Shown here: one piece after another, positions 1 to 6,900 of the stretch | How positions within the stretch are numbered: the stretch's first letter is position 1 | How the letters are laid out: every line of letters begins with the position of its first letter | NCBI GenBank assembly: GCA_964572225.1 | Contig: CAZNFR010000018.1 | Coordinates: forward strand, 1 to 52,979 | DNA: 52,979 bases | Direction: 5' to 3' | From: CAZNFR01 sp964572225 | Lineage (GTDB): Bacteria; Bacteroidota; Bacteroidia; Bacteroidales; GCA-2748055 | Translations under genes and position numbers: made by a program | The notes under the pieces: generated by a model | Seen by the model: the letters and a program-made list of their open reading frames with translations, nothing else | Told to the model about the DNA's origin: nothing | Databases searched by the model: none

Positions 1-638
1 ATATGCACCTTATCAGCAGGCTCCGCGATGATGCAGACCTGAGGTATCTCTGTAATGAACCACCCACGGGAAAACGTGGCAGACCTCGCAAATACTCGGG
101 CAAGATCATTATCAACGACATCGACAAAGACTACTTTCGTTTTATCTCCAATGATGAAGAGGAATCCGTATATACAGCCTTGGTCTATTCCAAAGCCCTC
201 AAACGAAATATCAAACTGGTTCATGTCACGTACCTCAAGGCTGCCGGGAAAGATACCCGTAAGCTTTACTTCACAACCGATGTGGATATGGATCCAAAGG
301 ATGTGCTTCAATATTATCAAAGCCGCTTCCAGATCGAGTTTCTTTATCGTGATGGTAAACAACACACAGGACTGAACGACTCACAGGCAAGAAGTGAAAA
401 CAAATTGCACTTCCAGTTTAATGCTTCTCTCACTTCAATCAACATTGCCAAGGCAGTCCACTGGTTGAGCATCCCAAAAGAGAAACGTGGAGCCTTTTCC
501 ATGTCCGATATTAAAACTATGAACCACAATGCATTAATGCTAAACCGATTTTTTGACGTGTTTGGTATTTGCCCATACTCTACCAAAAATCAGAACTATG
601 CAAAAGAACTTATATTATACGGCACTATGGCCGCTTAA
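1..638 (+). CDS. IS4-type DDE transposase, 3' part (cut by window edge)
   Basis: This is the C-terminal part of an insertion-sequence transposase. The reading frame is open to the first base, so the N-terminal half lies outside the window; the Met at base 3 is probably internal, because 211 residues is well short of a complete IS4 transposase (roughly 350-450). The diagnostic feature is the segment YYQSRFQIEFLYRDGK (about residues 105-120), which fits the IS4 signature Y-(2)-R-(3)-E-(6)-K and contributes the catalytic Glu of the DDE triad. The two Asp residues must lie upstream or in the earlier part. The stop codon is only 24 bases from the next gene's start, so the right end of the element must be squeezed into that gap. 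The terminal inverted repeat cannot be named because its left partner is not visible. Confidence 0.85.
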   Translation, partial: MHLISRLRDDADLRYLCNEPPTGKRGRPRKYSGKIIINDIDKDYFRFISNDEEESVYTALVYSKALKRNIKLVHVTYLKAAGKDTRKLYFTTDVDMDPKDVLQYYQSRFQIEFLYRDGKQHTGLNDSQARSENKLHFQFNASLTSINIAKAVHWLSIPKEKRGAFSMSDIKTMNHNALMLNRFFDVFGICPYSTKNQNYAKELILYGTMAA

Positions 639-655
639 AACTTTAACGAACTATT
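1..655 (+). mobile_element. Right end of an IS4-family insertion sequence
   Basis: The transposase frame marks an insertion sequence that enters from outside the window. The right boundary is estimated to lie between the transposase stop (638) and the start of the lipoprotein gene (663). The exact inverted repeat and target duplication cannot be set without the left end. Confidence 0.55.
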
Positions 656-662
656 GTATAAT

Positions 663-1382
663 ATGAAAAACAGAATAATAATCCCACTAATCTTTCTCGC
701 TCTTCTGGGCCTGAATTCCTGTAACGAATTCTTCGGCTGTGTAAGAGGAAACGGGCGAATTGCCTTTGAAGAAAGGATCGTTGGAAACTTTGATGAAATT
801 GAATCCAACGGAAACTTCTATGTAAGAGTAATCAATAGCAGCAGAACTACTCTAACCGTGGAAACCGATGAAAACCTGTTATCCTACATCCGTACTTTCA
901 TCAACGGAAATACCCTGGTTATTGAAACCCGGAACGACCGGTGTATCCGATCTGCCGAACCTATTTATATCACTGTGGAAACCCCTTCCATTGAAGAATT
1001 ACACCTGAATGGTTCAGGTACTATTGAGTGCAACAATATTACCAACAATCGCCTGGATCTTTTCATGGCAGGATCCGGAAGGATTGAGTGCCGTGGACTT
1101 CTACTCGATTACGCAAGGGCCAGAATTTCCGGTTCCGGAGATATAATCCTGGGTGGTGAAACTGAAGTGGCAGATTTTACCATTACCGGATCAGGTCAGA
1201 TCAGAGCTCTGGACCTCTATGCTGAAACTGTATTTGCCGACATAACCGGATCGGGAAATATTTATGCAACGGCCGATTCGGTTCTGGATGTAACCATCTC
1301 AGGCAGCGGCAATGTATATTACCAGGGCAATCCTGATATTAGCAGCGATATATCTGGATCTGGTAGCATCAGAAGATATTAA
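663..1382 (+). CDS. DUF2807 (GIN-domain) lipoprotein
   Basis: A predicted cell-envelope lipoprotein of 239 residues. The start is placed at the ATG at 663 rather than the in-frame TTG at 654, because it gives a clean lipoprotein signal: basic MKNR, a hydrophobic stretch, then a lipobox ending GLNSC with lipidated Cys20. The mature part is a DUF2807 / head-GIN domain: at least seven copies of a GSG-centred repeat (NGSGTIEC, AGSGRIEC, SGSGDIIL, TGSGQIRA, TGSGNIYA, SGSGNVYY, SGSGSIRR), which is typical of the right-handed beta-helix of this family. The family is widespread in Bacteroidota and its role is not established; adhesin-like or surface functions are suggested by name only. An insertion sequence ends immediately upstream, so the native promoter may have been displaced or supplied by the element. 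Confidence 0.85.
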   Translation: MKNRIIIPLIFLALLGLNSCNEFFGCVRGNGRIAFEERIVGNFDEIESNGNFYVRVINSSRTTLTVETDENLLSYIRTFINGNTLVIETRNDRCIRSAEPIYITVETPSIEELHLNGSGTIECNNITNNRLDLFMAGSGRIECRGLLLDYARARISGSGDIILGGETEVADFTITGSGQIRALDLYAETVFADITGSGNIYATADSVLDVTISGSGNVYYQGNPDISSDISGSGSIRRY

Positions 1383-1511
1383 TCAGGATAAAAGGTAACC
1401 CATGAAAAATATATACCAGACCCGGAAACCATCCTATGGCAGTCGCAACAAACCAAACAAGCCAAGAAATTTCCGGACCCTAAAGTATATACCCTGAAAA
1501 TATAATTCAAT

Positions 1512-2015
1512 ATGACAAAAAAACTATTCATAATCATCCTGTGGGTAATTTCCTTCGGCTCCCTTTACGCCCAGAATTTCAGCCGTGAAGCCGGATTGCG
1601 CGGCGGAGCCACCTCGGGTTTCACCTACAGGCATTACCTTAACGATCATCTGTCCTATGAAGGCATCTTAAGTTTCCGGGGATCAGGTGTGCAATTCACC
1701 CTTCTGAGACAAATTCACGAAGGATCCTTCATTGAGCTGGGCCAGTACTTTCATTTTCTCTATGGCTTCGGAGCTCATACCGGATTTTATTTCGATGATA
1801 CCTACAAAGTTTTTGGTTCCCGGGAGTATTATTTTCCAAGAAGAAAGTTTTCCCCCCTGCTGGGACTCGATGGATTCGCCGGAGTAGAATACAGATTGGA
1901 AAGCTATCCTGTAGTGATAGGAATCGACTACAAACCCTATTTTGAATTCTCTCTTTACCAGTTTTTCAGATTGAATCTCTGGGATTTTGCTTTTACTATA
2001 AAATACAGATTTTAA
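1512..2015 (+). CDS. Predicted small outer-membrane beta-barrel protein
   Basis: I do not recognise a named family. The 167-residue product begins with a clear signal peptide (MTKKLFIIILWVISF, cleavage after LYAQ) and continues with short alternating hydrophobic and aromatic strands separated by Gly/Asn turns. It ends in an aromatic-terminated strand (TIKYRF); a C-terminal Phe is typical of proteins folded by the BAM machinery. That pattern fits an eight-strand outer-membrane barrel. It lies 20 bases upstream of another exported protein of similar style and they probably share a transcript that ends at the terminator at 2703. Function unknown. Confidence 0.6.
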   Translation: MTKKLFIIILWVISFGSLYAQNFSREAGLRGGATSGFTYRHYLNDHLSYEGILSFRGSGVQFTLLRQIHEGSFIELGQYFHFLYGFGAHTGFYFDDTYKVFGSREYYFPRRKFSPLLGLDGFAGVEYRLESYPVVIGIDYKPYFEFSLYQFFRLNLWDFAFTIKYRF

Positions 2016-2035
2016 ACCAATTAAAACAAATAAAA

Positions 2036-2671
2036 ATGAAAAAAACAGTTCTTTTGGCAATGCTGTTCAGTTTGGCAGTATCGGCATTTGCACAGCGCGA
2101 ACACGACTACGATGATGATAATATCAATACACTTTTCGGCAACCATAACATTTCCCATGGAGGCTACGGAGCATTTGGTGCCGCCTATACCATGATCAAC
2201 GATGTGGATGCGATTGTGCTGTCGGGCAGGGGTGCCTGGATCGTTAACCAAACCCTGGGCCTGGGTCTGGCAGGTAGCGGATTCCTGAATGATTACCGAT
2301 ATAGCCAGATTTATGAAGAGGATGTAAACCTAAGCGGAGGGTATGGCGGAATCCTCATTGAACCCATTATTTTTCCCAGGTCACCCGTCCACCTCAGTGT
2401 GCCCCTGATCGCCGGTGTGGGGGGAATTGCTTATACCCGTGCCGCATTTCAGGATGATCCCTGGAATTACGAGGATTATTGGGTTGAAGATACAGATGCC
2501 TTCCTTATTTTTGAACCCGGTGTGGAAATTGAACTAAATCTCCTCAGGTTCTTCAGACTGGCCTTTGGTGTAAGCTACCGCATGACCAGTAAAATAAATC
2601 TTGTTGAAACCCCCAGTGATGTCTTGAATGGAGTTTCCACGGGCGTTACTTTTAAATTTGGAAAATTCTGA
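2036..2671 (+). CDS. Secreted/outer-membrane protein of unknown function
   Basis: The 211-residue product has a standard signal peptide (MKKTVLLAMLFSLAVSAFAQ) followed by an acidic patch (EHDYDDDN) and a Gly- and aromatic-rich body. Alternating strands such as GLAGSGFLNDYRYSQ, and the ending GVTFKFGKF, suggest a barrel-type outer-membrane protein. No catalytic motif is visible. It follows the previous barrel-like gene by 20 bases and is followed by a strong intrinsic terminator, so it is the last gene of a short envelope operon. I cannot assign a function. Confidence 0.6.
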   Translation: MKKTVLLAMLFSLAVSAFAQREHDYDDDNINTLFGNHNISHGGYGAFGAAYTMINDVDAIVLSGRGAWIVNQTLGLGLAGSGFLNDYRYSQIYEEDVNLSGGYGGILIEPIIFPRSPVHLSVPLIAGVGGIAYTRAAFQDDPWNYEDYWVEDTDAFLIFEPGVEIELNLLRFFRLAFGVSYRMTSKINLVETPSDVLNGVSTGVTFKFGKF

Positions 2672-2702
2672 TTTTATCAGAAAAAAAACCCGACCAACCT
2701 GA

Positions 2703-2729
2703 CCCCCTTATGCTAAGGGGGTTTTTTTT
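2703..2729 (+). terminator. Intrinsic terminator after the 2036-2671 gene
   Basis: A perfect 8-bp stem (CCCCCTTA at 2703-2710 pairing with TAAGGGGG at 2714-2721) encloses a three-base loop and is followed directly by eight T residues (2722-2729). It lies 31 bases after the stop codon. Confidence 0.92.
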
Positions 2730-2816
2730 GTCGAAATCCTGACCGGTCAGATCCTTGTTCAGGGATTGAAAATTTTTGCTGAAATTAATCTGTGATTTGC
2801 AGGCCAAAGAGGAAAC

Positions 2817-3797
2817 TTAAAACTCGGGACAAGGGATCATATGCTTTCTTTCTCTCTTCCTTGTGGTCTTAAACTCATAGATAAGGGAAATTTCATGAGC
2901 ACCTCCAGTGGAAGCAACCAACCTGGAAACAGTAAAATCATAGGAGTAACCAACACTGAAATTCTCGATTTTGTAACCGGCAAGTATGGCAACCGCATCC
3001 CCTCTTTTTTCTTCATTAAGGAAAGGGATACCACGGTACCATAATCCCATAACAAGAGGCTCTTTAAACCAGTATAAGCCAAGGTCCAACTGATTTATAC
3101 TGTTTTGATTACGAAAAAGAAAAGCCACAGAAACAGTCTCATCAATGGGATTGAGAAGCCTTCCACGGCGTACAATCTGTGTTCCTCCAAAAATTGAGGT
3201 TTTCTGGGGAACAAACTCTTCCGAATCATATAAAGAGTTCCTGGGTTTCAACAAATGATCGAGGGTAAAACCCAACCAGTGTCTTTCCGAATAAACTAAA
3301 GCACCGGTAGCAAAGTCCACATCTGCTTTGGCGTTTAAGGTAGGTGATTCAAAGGTATTCTGATCCCGTCCCCTGGGTGACAGCATATCATTCCAGGTGA
3401 GCTTCTCAAAATTCAGCCCCGTCTGCGTAAATAAAAAATGAACTCCCGGTCTTACATGCCAGTAATTGTTTATGTTAATATCGTAGGAATACTGAATACC
3501 AAAATTCGTTGTACTCAGATCACCCGAACCGGCGACATCCCTCATAAACAAAAATCCCACCCCCGAATTAAAATTGGAAAAATAATGGTCGTAAGCAAAA
3601 GTGTATGAAACGAAAACCCCGGGCAAACTTGGCCACTGATTTCGGTAGGAGAGCGATATCCGGTCCTGCTGTGTCGCACCTGCAAAAGCAGGGGATAAAT
3701 ACATCTTGTTGGCGTAAAACTGCGTAAACTGAGGATCCTGAGCTTTCAGCAAACCGGAATATACAATTACAAGTATGAGGGTTATTACCTTCTTCAC
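2817..3797 (-). CDS. PorP/SprF family type IX secretion system membrane protein
   Basis: A 326-residue outer-membrane protein of the PorP/SprF family. After a signal peptide (ending GLLKAQ) comes the family hallmark QDPQFTQFYANKMYLSPAFAG, then a barrel-like body with repeated YxFAYDHYFSN-type strands. PorP/SprF proteins act with the type IX secretion system; many are encoded next to a giant adhesin or gliding protein such as SprB and serve its export or attachment. No such partner is seen here: the flanks are small envelope genes and superoxide dismutase, so this is an orphan copy. A long 459-base spacer separates it from the divergent sod gene. The last residues (KTTRKRERKHMIPCPEF) are unusually basic for a barrel end. 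Confidence 0.88.
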   Translation of the reverse strand: MKKVITLILVIVYSGLLKAQDPQFTQFYANKMYLSPAFAGATQQDRISLSYRNQWPSLPGVFVSYTFAYDHYFSNFNSGVGFLFMRDVAGSGDLSTTNFGIQYSYDININNYWHVRPGVHFLFTQTGLNFEKLTWNDMLSPRGRDQNTFESPTLNAKADVDFATGALVYSERHWLGFTLDHLLKPRNSLYDSEEFVPQKTSIFGGTQIVRRGRLLNPIDETVSVAFLFRNQNSINQLDLGLYWFKEPLVMGLWYRGIPFLNEEKRGDAVAILAGYKIENFSVGYSYDFTVSRLVASTGGAHEISLIYEFKTTRKRERKHMIPCPEF

Positions 3798-4256
3798 CTT
3801 TTACAACTTAGGGTCTTCGTGTTAAAAAATATCCGGCGCAATCCTTTTTCTGAATGTTTTCAATCGTTTCAGGCAGAAAATGCGAACAGATCTTAAACAG
3901 TTATGGACAATTTCTTAAACGGATAAAGTACTCATAGGTTACATTGGCAAAGCTTAATGGACTAATCCTCCCCGGGATGGGATCAATTCTCTCTTTTCTT
4001 ACAGTAACCACTCCCAGCCCTTTCATTATTTAGTCCATAAATTGCTTCCAGCCATCGGAATAAACCTAACCCTCCTGGCAACCTTCCTGATCACACTGAA
4101 AAGGATTATGAGATTTAAAATAAGCAACTATGTTAGAACAGGCTGCTGTATCTAACAAATCGCATGATTTAAGACCCGGCTTTAAACAAAATCAGGTTTA
4201 CGGTGTTAGTCGAATGAAAATTTATTTAGATCATTTTAATTTAAAAAATAAATATT
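3798..4256. other. 459-base intergenic region between porP-like gene and sod
   Basis: No convincing coding frame or RNA gene was found. It must hold the divergent promoters of the PorP-like gene and superoxide dismutase. The region becomes AT-rich close to sod. The one notable structure is a hairpin at 4132-4156: GTTAGA and ACAG pair with CTGT and TCTAAC across a GCTG loop, with one bulged A. It is not followed by a T-run and so is not a terminator. Confidence 0.5.
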
Positions 4257-4859
4257 ATGGCATTTGAACTTCCAAAACTCAGCTATTCCTATGATGCTCT
4301 TGAACCTTACATTGACGCACGTACAATGGAAATCCACCACACCAAGCATCATGGAGGGTATACATCCAAACTTAACGACGCAATAAGCGGAACAGAAATG
4401 GAAGCTAAGAGCATTGAAGAAATCCTTGGATCCGTTTCTTCTGCTTCAACAGCGATTAGAAATAATGGGGGTGGTTATTACAACCATATTCTGTTTTGGG
4501 AAGTAATGGGCCCCGACAAAGGAGGAAATCCTTCGGGAGATCTTGCCGATGCGATTAATGCTGCATTCGGATCGTTCGAAAACTTCAAGGAAAAGTTCAA
4601 TAATGCTGCTGCAACCCGATTTGGTTCCGGATGGGCGTGGCTGATAAAAGACTCCAACAACAAACTTTCGGTTACCTCCACACCTAATCAGGATTCTCCC
4701 ATTATGGATATTGCCGATTCCAAGGGAACACCGATCCTCGGACTGGATGTCTGGGAACATGCTTACTATCTAAAATACCAAAACCGGCGCCCTGAATACA
4801 TTGATGCTTTCTGGAATGTAGTTAACTGGGATGCCGTAGCAAAAAAATTTAAAGCCTGA
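4257..4859 (+). CDS. sodA: Superoxide dismutase, Mn-type or cambialistic
   Basis: Converts superoxide to oxygen and hydrogen peroxide in the cytoplasm. The 200-residue length and motifs are typical of the Fe/Mn family. Predicted metal ligands are His27 (in MEIHHTKHH), His77 (in NHILFW), Asp164 and His168 (in DVWEHAY). The residues that usually separate the metal types favour Mn: Gly72-Gly73 stand where Fe enzymes carry the outer-sphere Gln, and a Gln (Gln145, in NQDSP) occurs in the second half, as in MnSOD. Cambialistic Bacteroidota enzymes exist, so the metal is an inference. No export signal is present. The gene is monocistronic: a 459-base upstream spacer and a terminator directly after it. 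The -7 promoter box was not clear. Confidence 0.97.
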   Translation: MAFELPKLSYSYDALEPYIDARTMEIHHTKHHGGYTSKLNDAISGTEMEAKSIEEILGSVSSASTAIRNNGGGYYNHILFWEVMGPDKGGNPSGDLADAINAAFGSFENFKEKFNNAAATRFGSGWAWLIKDSNNKLSVTSTPNQDSPIMDIADSKGTPILGLDVWEHAYYLKYQNRRPEYIDAFWNVVNWDAVAKKFKA

Positions 4860-4889
4860 TTTGTTTTAGTTTAGAAAAGTGATGGGGTA

Positions 4890-4918
4890 GGGTGTCTCAG
4901 ATTGAGGCACCCTTTTTT
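4890..4918 (+). terminator. Intrinsic terminator of sod
   Basis: GGGTGTCTCA (4890-4899) pairs with TGAGGCACCC (4903-4912), with one G-T wobble and a three-base loop, followed by six T residues (4913-4918). It lies 30 bases after the sod stop. Confidence 0.9.
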
Positions 4919-4962
4919 ATTTCTGACAGTCAGAATTGTTTTCTCGTTCTGGATCAATATTC

Positions 4963-4970
4963 TATATTTG
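4963..4970 (+). promoter_or_regulatory. -7 promoter box of the OmpH-like gene
   Basis: TATATTTG matches the Bacteroidota -7 consensus TAnnTTTG. It lies 43 bases before the ATG at 5013 and just after the sod terminator. A well-spaced -33 TTTG was not found. Confidence 0.5.
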
Positions 4971-5012
4971 CATTTGTTTTATTTTCCTGACTTTAAAAGA
5001 AATAAATCTACA

Positions 5013-5642
5013 ATGAAGAATACCCTTAGTCTTATCATTAATGCAATTCTGGGAATTGCGGTTGTTGTGCTATTTGTATTGCATTTTTCAGGTTCAGACA
5101 GCGAAGATGTTAAATCTGGCAAAAAACCATTCAAATCTGAATCCGACTCACTCAAACCAGCCGGGGATATTTCCATTGCATACATTCAGATTGACACCCT
5201 GCTTGAAAATATGCTTATGTATAATGACCTTAGCGAACAGCTTGCCAATCGCCAGTCTCAACTCGAGTCCAATTTTTCATCCAAATACAGGAACTTTGAA
5301 AAAGACGTGAATGTATTTCAGGAAGAAATACAAAAACAGCTTATTACCCGCAGGGAAATGCAGATCAAGGAACAGGAACTTGCAAACCGGAGAATGGAAC
5401 TTGAAAATGAGCGAAACAATTACCTTATGCAATTGCAGGAAGAAAATGCAGTAAGCCAGAATAAGGTGATCAGCTACATCATGGACTACCTGAAAGAGTT
5501 TAATTCCGACGGGGAATACCAGTATATTTTCTCCTACAGCTTTGGAGGGGGAGTTCTTTATGCGACCGAATATCTTGATATCACCGATGAAGTGCTTATA
5601 GGTATCAATCAAAAGTACCGGGAAGAAAAAGAATCCGAATAA
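5013..5642 (+). CDS. OmpH/Skp-like periplasmic coiled-coil protein
   Basis: The frame is open from 4902, but that part would run through the sod terminator and the promoter box, so the ATG at 5013 is preferred (209 residues). It begins with an uncleaved-looking membrane segment (LIINAILGIAVVVLFVLHF, residues 6-25), then a charged linker and an OmpH-type domain. IAYIQIDTLL marks the first strand; a long heptad-like helix (about residues 75-155, rich in Glu, Gln and Arg) forms the arm. Skp/OmpH proteins are holdases for outer-membrane proteins in the periplasm. Membrane anchoring would make this a tethered variant. Only eight bases separate it from the glycosyltransferase gene, so they are probably cotranscribed. 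Confidence 0.75.
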   Translation: MKNTLSLIINAILGIAVVVLFVLHFSGSDSEDVKSGKKPFKSESDSLKPAGDISIAYIQIDTLLENMLMYNDLSEQLANRQSQLESNFSSKYRNFEKDVNVFQEEIQKQLITRREMQIKEQELANRRMELENERNNYLMQLQEENAVSQNKVISYIMDYLKEFNSDGEYQYIFSYSFGGGVLYATEYLDITDEVLIGINQKYREEKESE

Positions 5643-5650
5643 AACGGAAT

Positions 5651-6880
5651 ATGTCCTTTGCCAATCGCTATCTCGAAAAGCAGAGGGAAACCGCGATTTA
5701 CCTTAAAGTACCGCCCTCAGATAAACTCAAATATTGCATCGTTATCCCTGCATTTAATGAACCGGAAATTCCCGGACTTGCCAGGGAACTCTCTTCTTTA
5801 AACCGTGGAGAATATGAAGCGGAAATCATTGTTGTGGTAAACTGGCCGGAAAACATTAGCCCTTCTGAGAAACTCCATAATCTAACTATAGCCAGGGAAC
5901 TATCCAGCCTATCCGGCACAAACATTCCTGCGCATTGTATCCTGAAACCCGATGTAACCAATAAACTGGCAGGAGTAGGCCTGGCAAGGAAAACCGGAAT
6001 GGATGAGGCAGTACGCCGGTTTAACCTGATAAATCGTCCCGATGGGATCATCGTATCTCTTGATGCCGATTGCCAGGTGGATCCAAACCTATTTACTGGT
6101 CTTGACAAACATTACACATCAAACCCGGACACCCCGGGCTGTACTCATTATTTCGAGCATCCCATCCAGGGAAAAGAATTCTCTCCGTCGGTCTATAAAG
6201 CCATTACCTGGTATGAACTTTACCAAAGGTATTATCTTCACGGACTTAGGTATGCAGGACATCCTAATAGCTTTTATACTGTGGGTTCCGCTTTTTCTGT
6301 TAAAGCGCTTGATTATTGCTCCCAGGGAGGTATGAACCTTAGGAAGGCCGGGGAAGATTTTTATTTTCTTCAAAAATTTTTCGACCTTGGCACCTTTACT
6401 GAATGTAATCAGATCAGAATTCTCCCCTCTCCCCGGCCCTCAGATCGAGTGCCTTTTGGTACCGGACCGGTTGTGAAAGAATTACAAAGAACGGACAAAG
6501 AACTTAGGGTATTCAATCCGGAGTTATTCAGAATTCTGAAAGAATTCATCATACTTGTTCCCGGGATGAGGGAAGACCCCACTGTAATCCACAAACCATT
6601 ACACCCTATTATGAAGGAATTCCTTATTGATCAGGAGATTAATGCTGTTATTTCCGAGATAGATGCAAATTCAGCAGACAACTACCACTTTTCAAAAAGG
6701 TTCTTTCGATGGTTCAATATGTTCAGAATTCTCAAGTTCCTAAACTTCGGAAAAAAATTTATTCCAGATGTGCCTGTAACCAACGCAGCTGCCGAGCTAT
6801 GCTCCATGATGGGCTGGGACCCACAGGGGGATGAACGTGAGTTATTGTTGAGATTCAGGCAAAAAGACAGACAGACCTGA
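5651..6880 (+). CDS. Family 2 glycosyltransferase
   Basis: A cytoplasmic sugar transferase of the GT-A fold, 409 residues. The nucleotide-sugar-binding start is seen as YCIVIPAFNEPEIPGL (residues 28-43), and the metal-binding DxD-type motif as IIVSLDADCQVDPN (about residues 130-143). A conserved aromatic and acidic patch (GEDFYFLQKFFDLG) lies where GT2 enzymes place the catalytic base. No membrane helix is evident; the C-terminal part (residues 300-409) is helical and may dock to membrane or a partner. The donor and acceptor cannot be inferred. It follows the OmpH-like gene by eight bases and converges on the OlsF-like gene with a 20-base gap. Confidence 0.8.
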   Translation: MSFANRYLEKQRETAIYLKVPPSDKLKYCIVIPAFNEPEIPGLARELSSLNRGEYEAEIIVVVNWPENISPSEKLHNLTIARELSSLSGTNIPAHCILKPDVTNKLAGVGLARKTGMDEAVRRFNLINRPDGIIVSLDADCQVDPNLFTGLDKHYTSNPDTPGCTHYFEHPIQGKEFSPSVYKAITWYELYQRYYLHGLRYAGHPNSFYTVGSAFSVKALDYCSQGGMNLRKAGEDFYFLQKFFDLGTFTECNQIRILPSPRPSDRVPFGTGPVVKELQRTDKELRVFNPELFRILKEFIILVPGMREDPTVIHKPLHPIMKEFLIDQEINAVISEIDANSADNYHFSKRFFRWFNMFRILKFLNFGKKFIPDVPVTNAAAELCSMMGWDPQGDERELLLRFRQKDRQT

Positions 6881-6900
6881 TCCAGACCCGCTCTGCGATC

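Noticed and set aside
3958..4037. Eight-base inverted repeat TGGACTAA ... TTAGTCCA in the sod spacer
   Set aside because: The arms are 64 bases apart and short enough to be chance in a 459-base AT-rich region.
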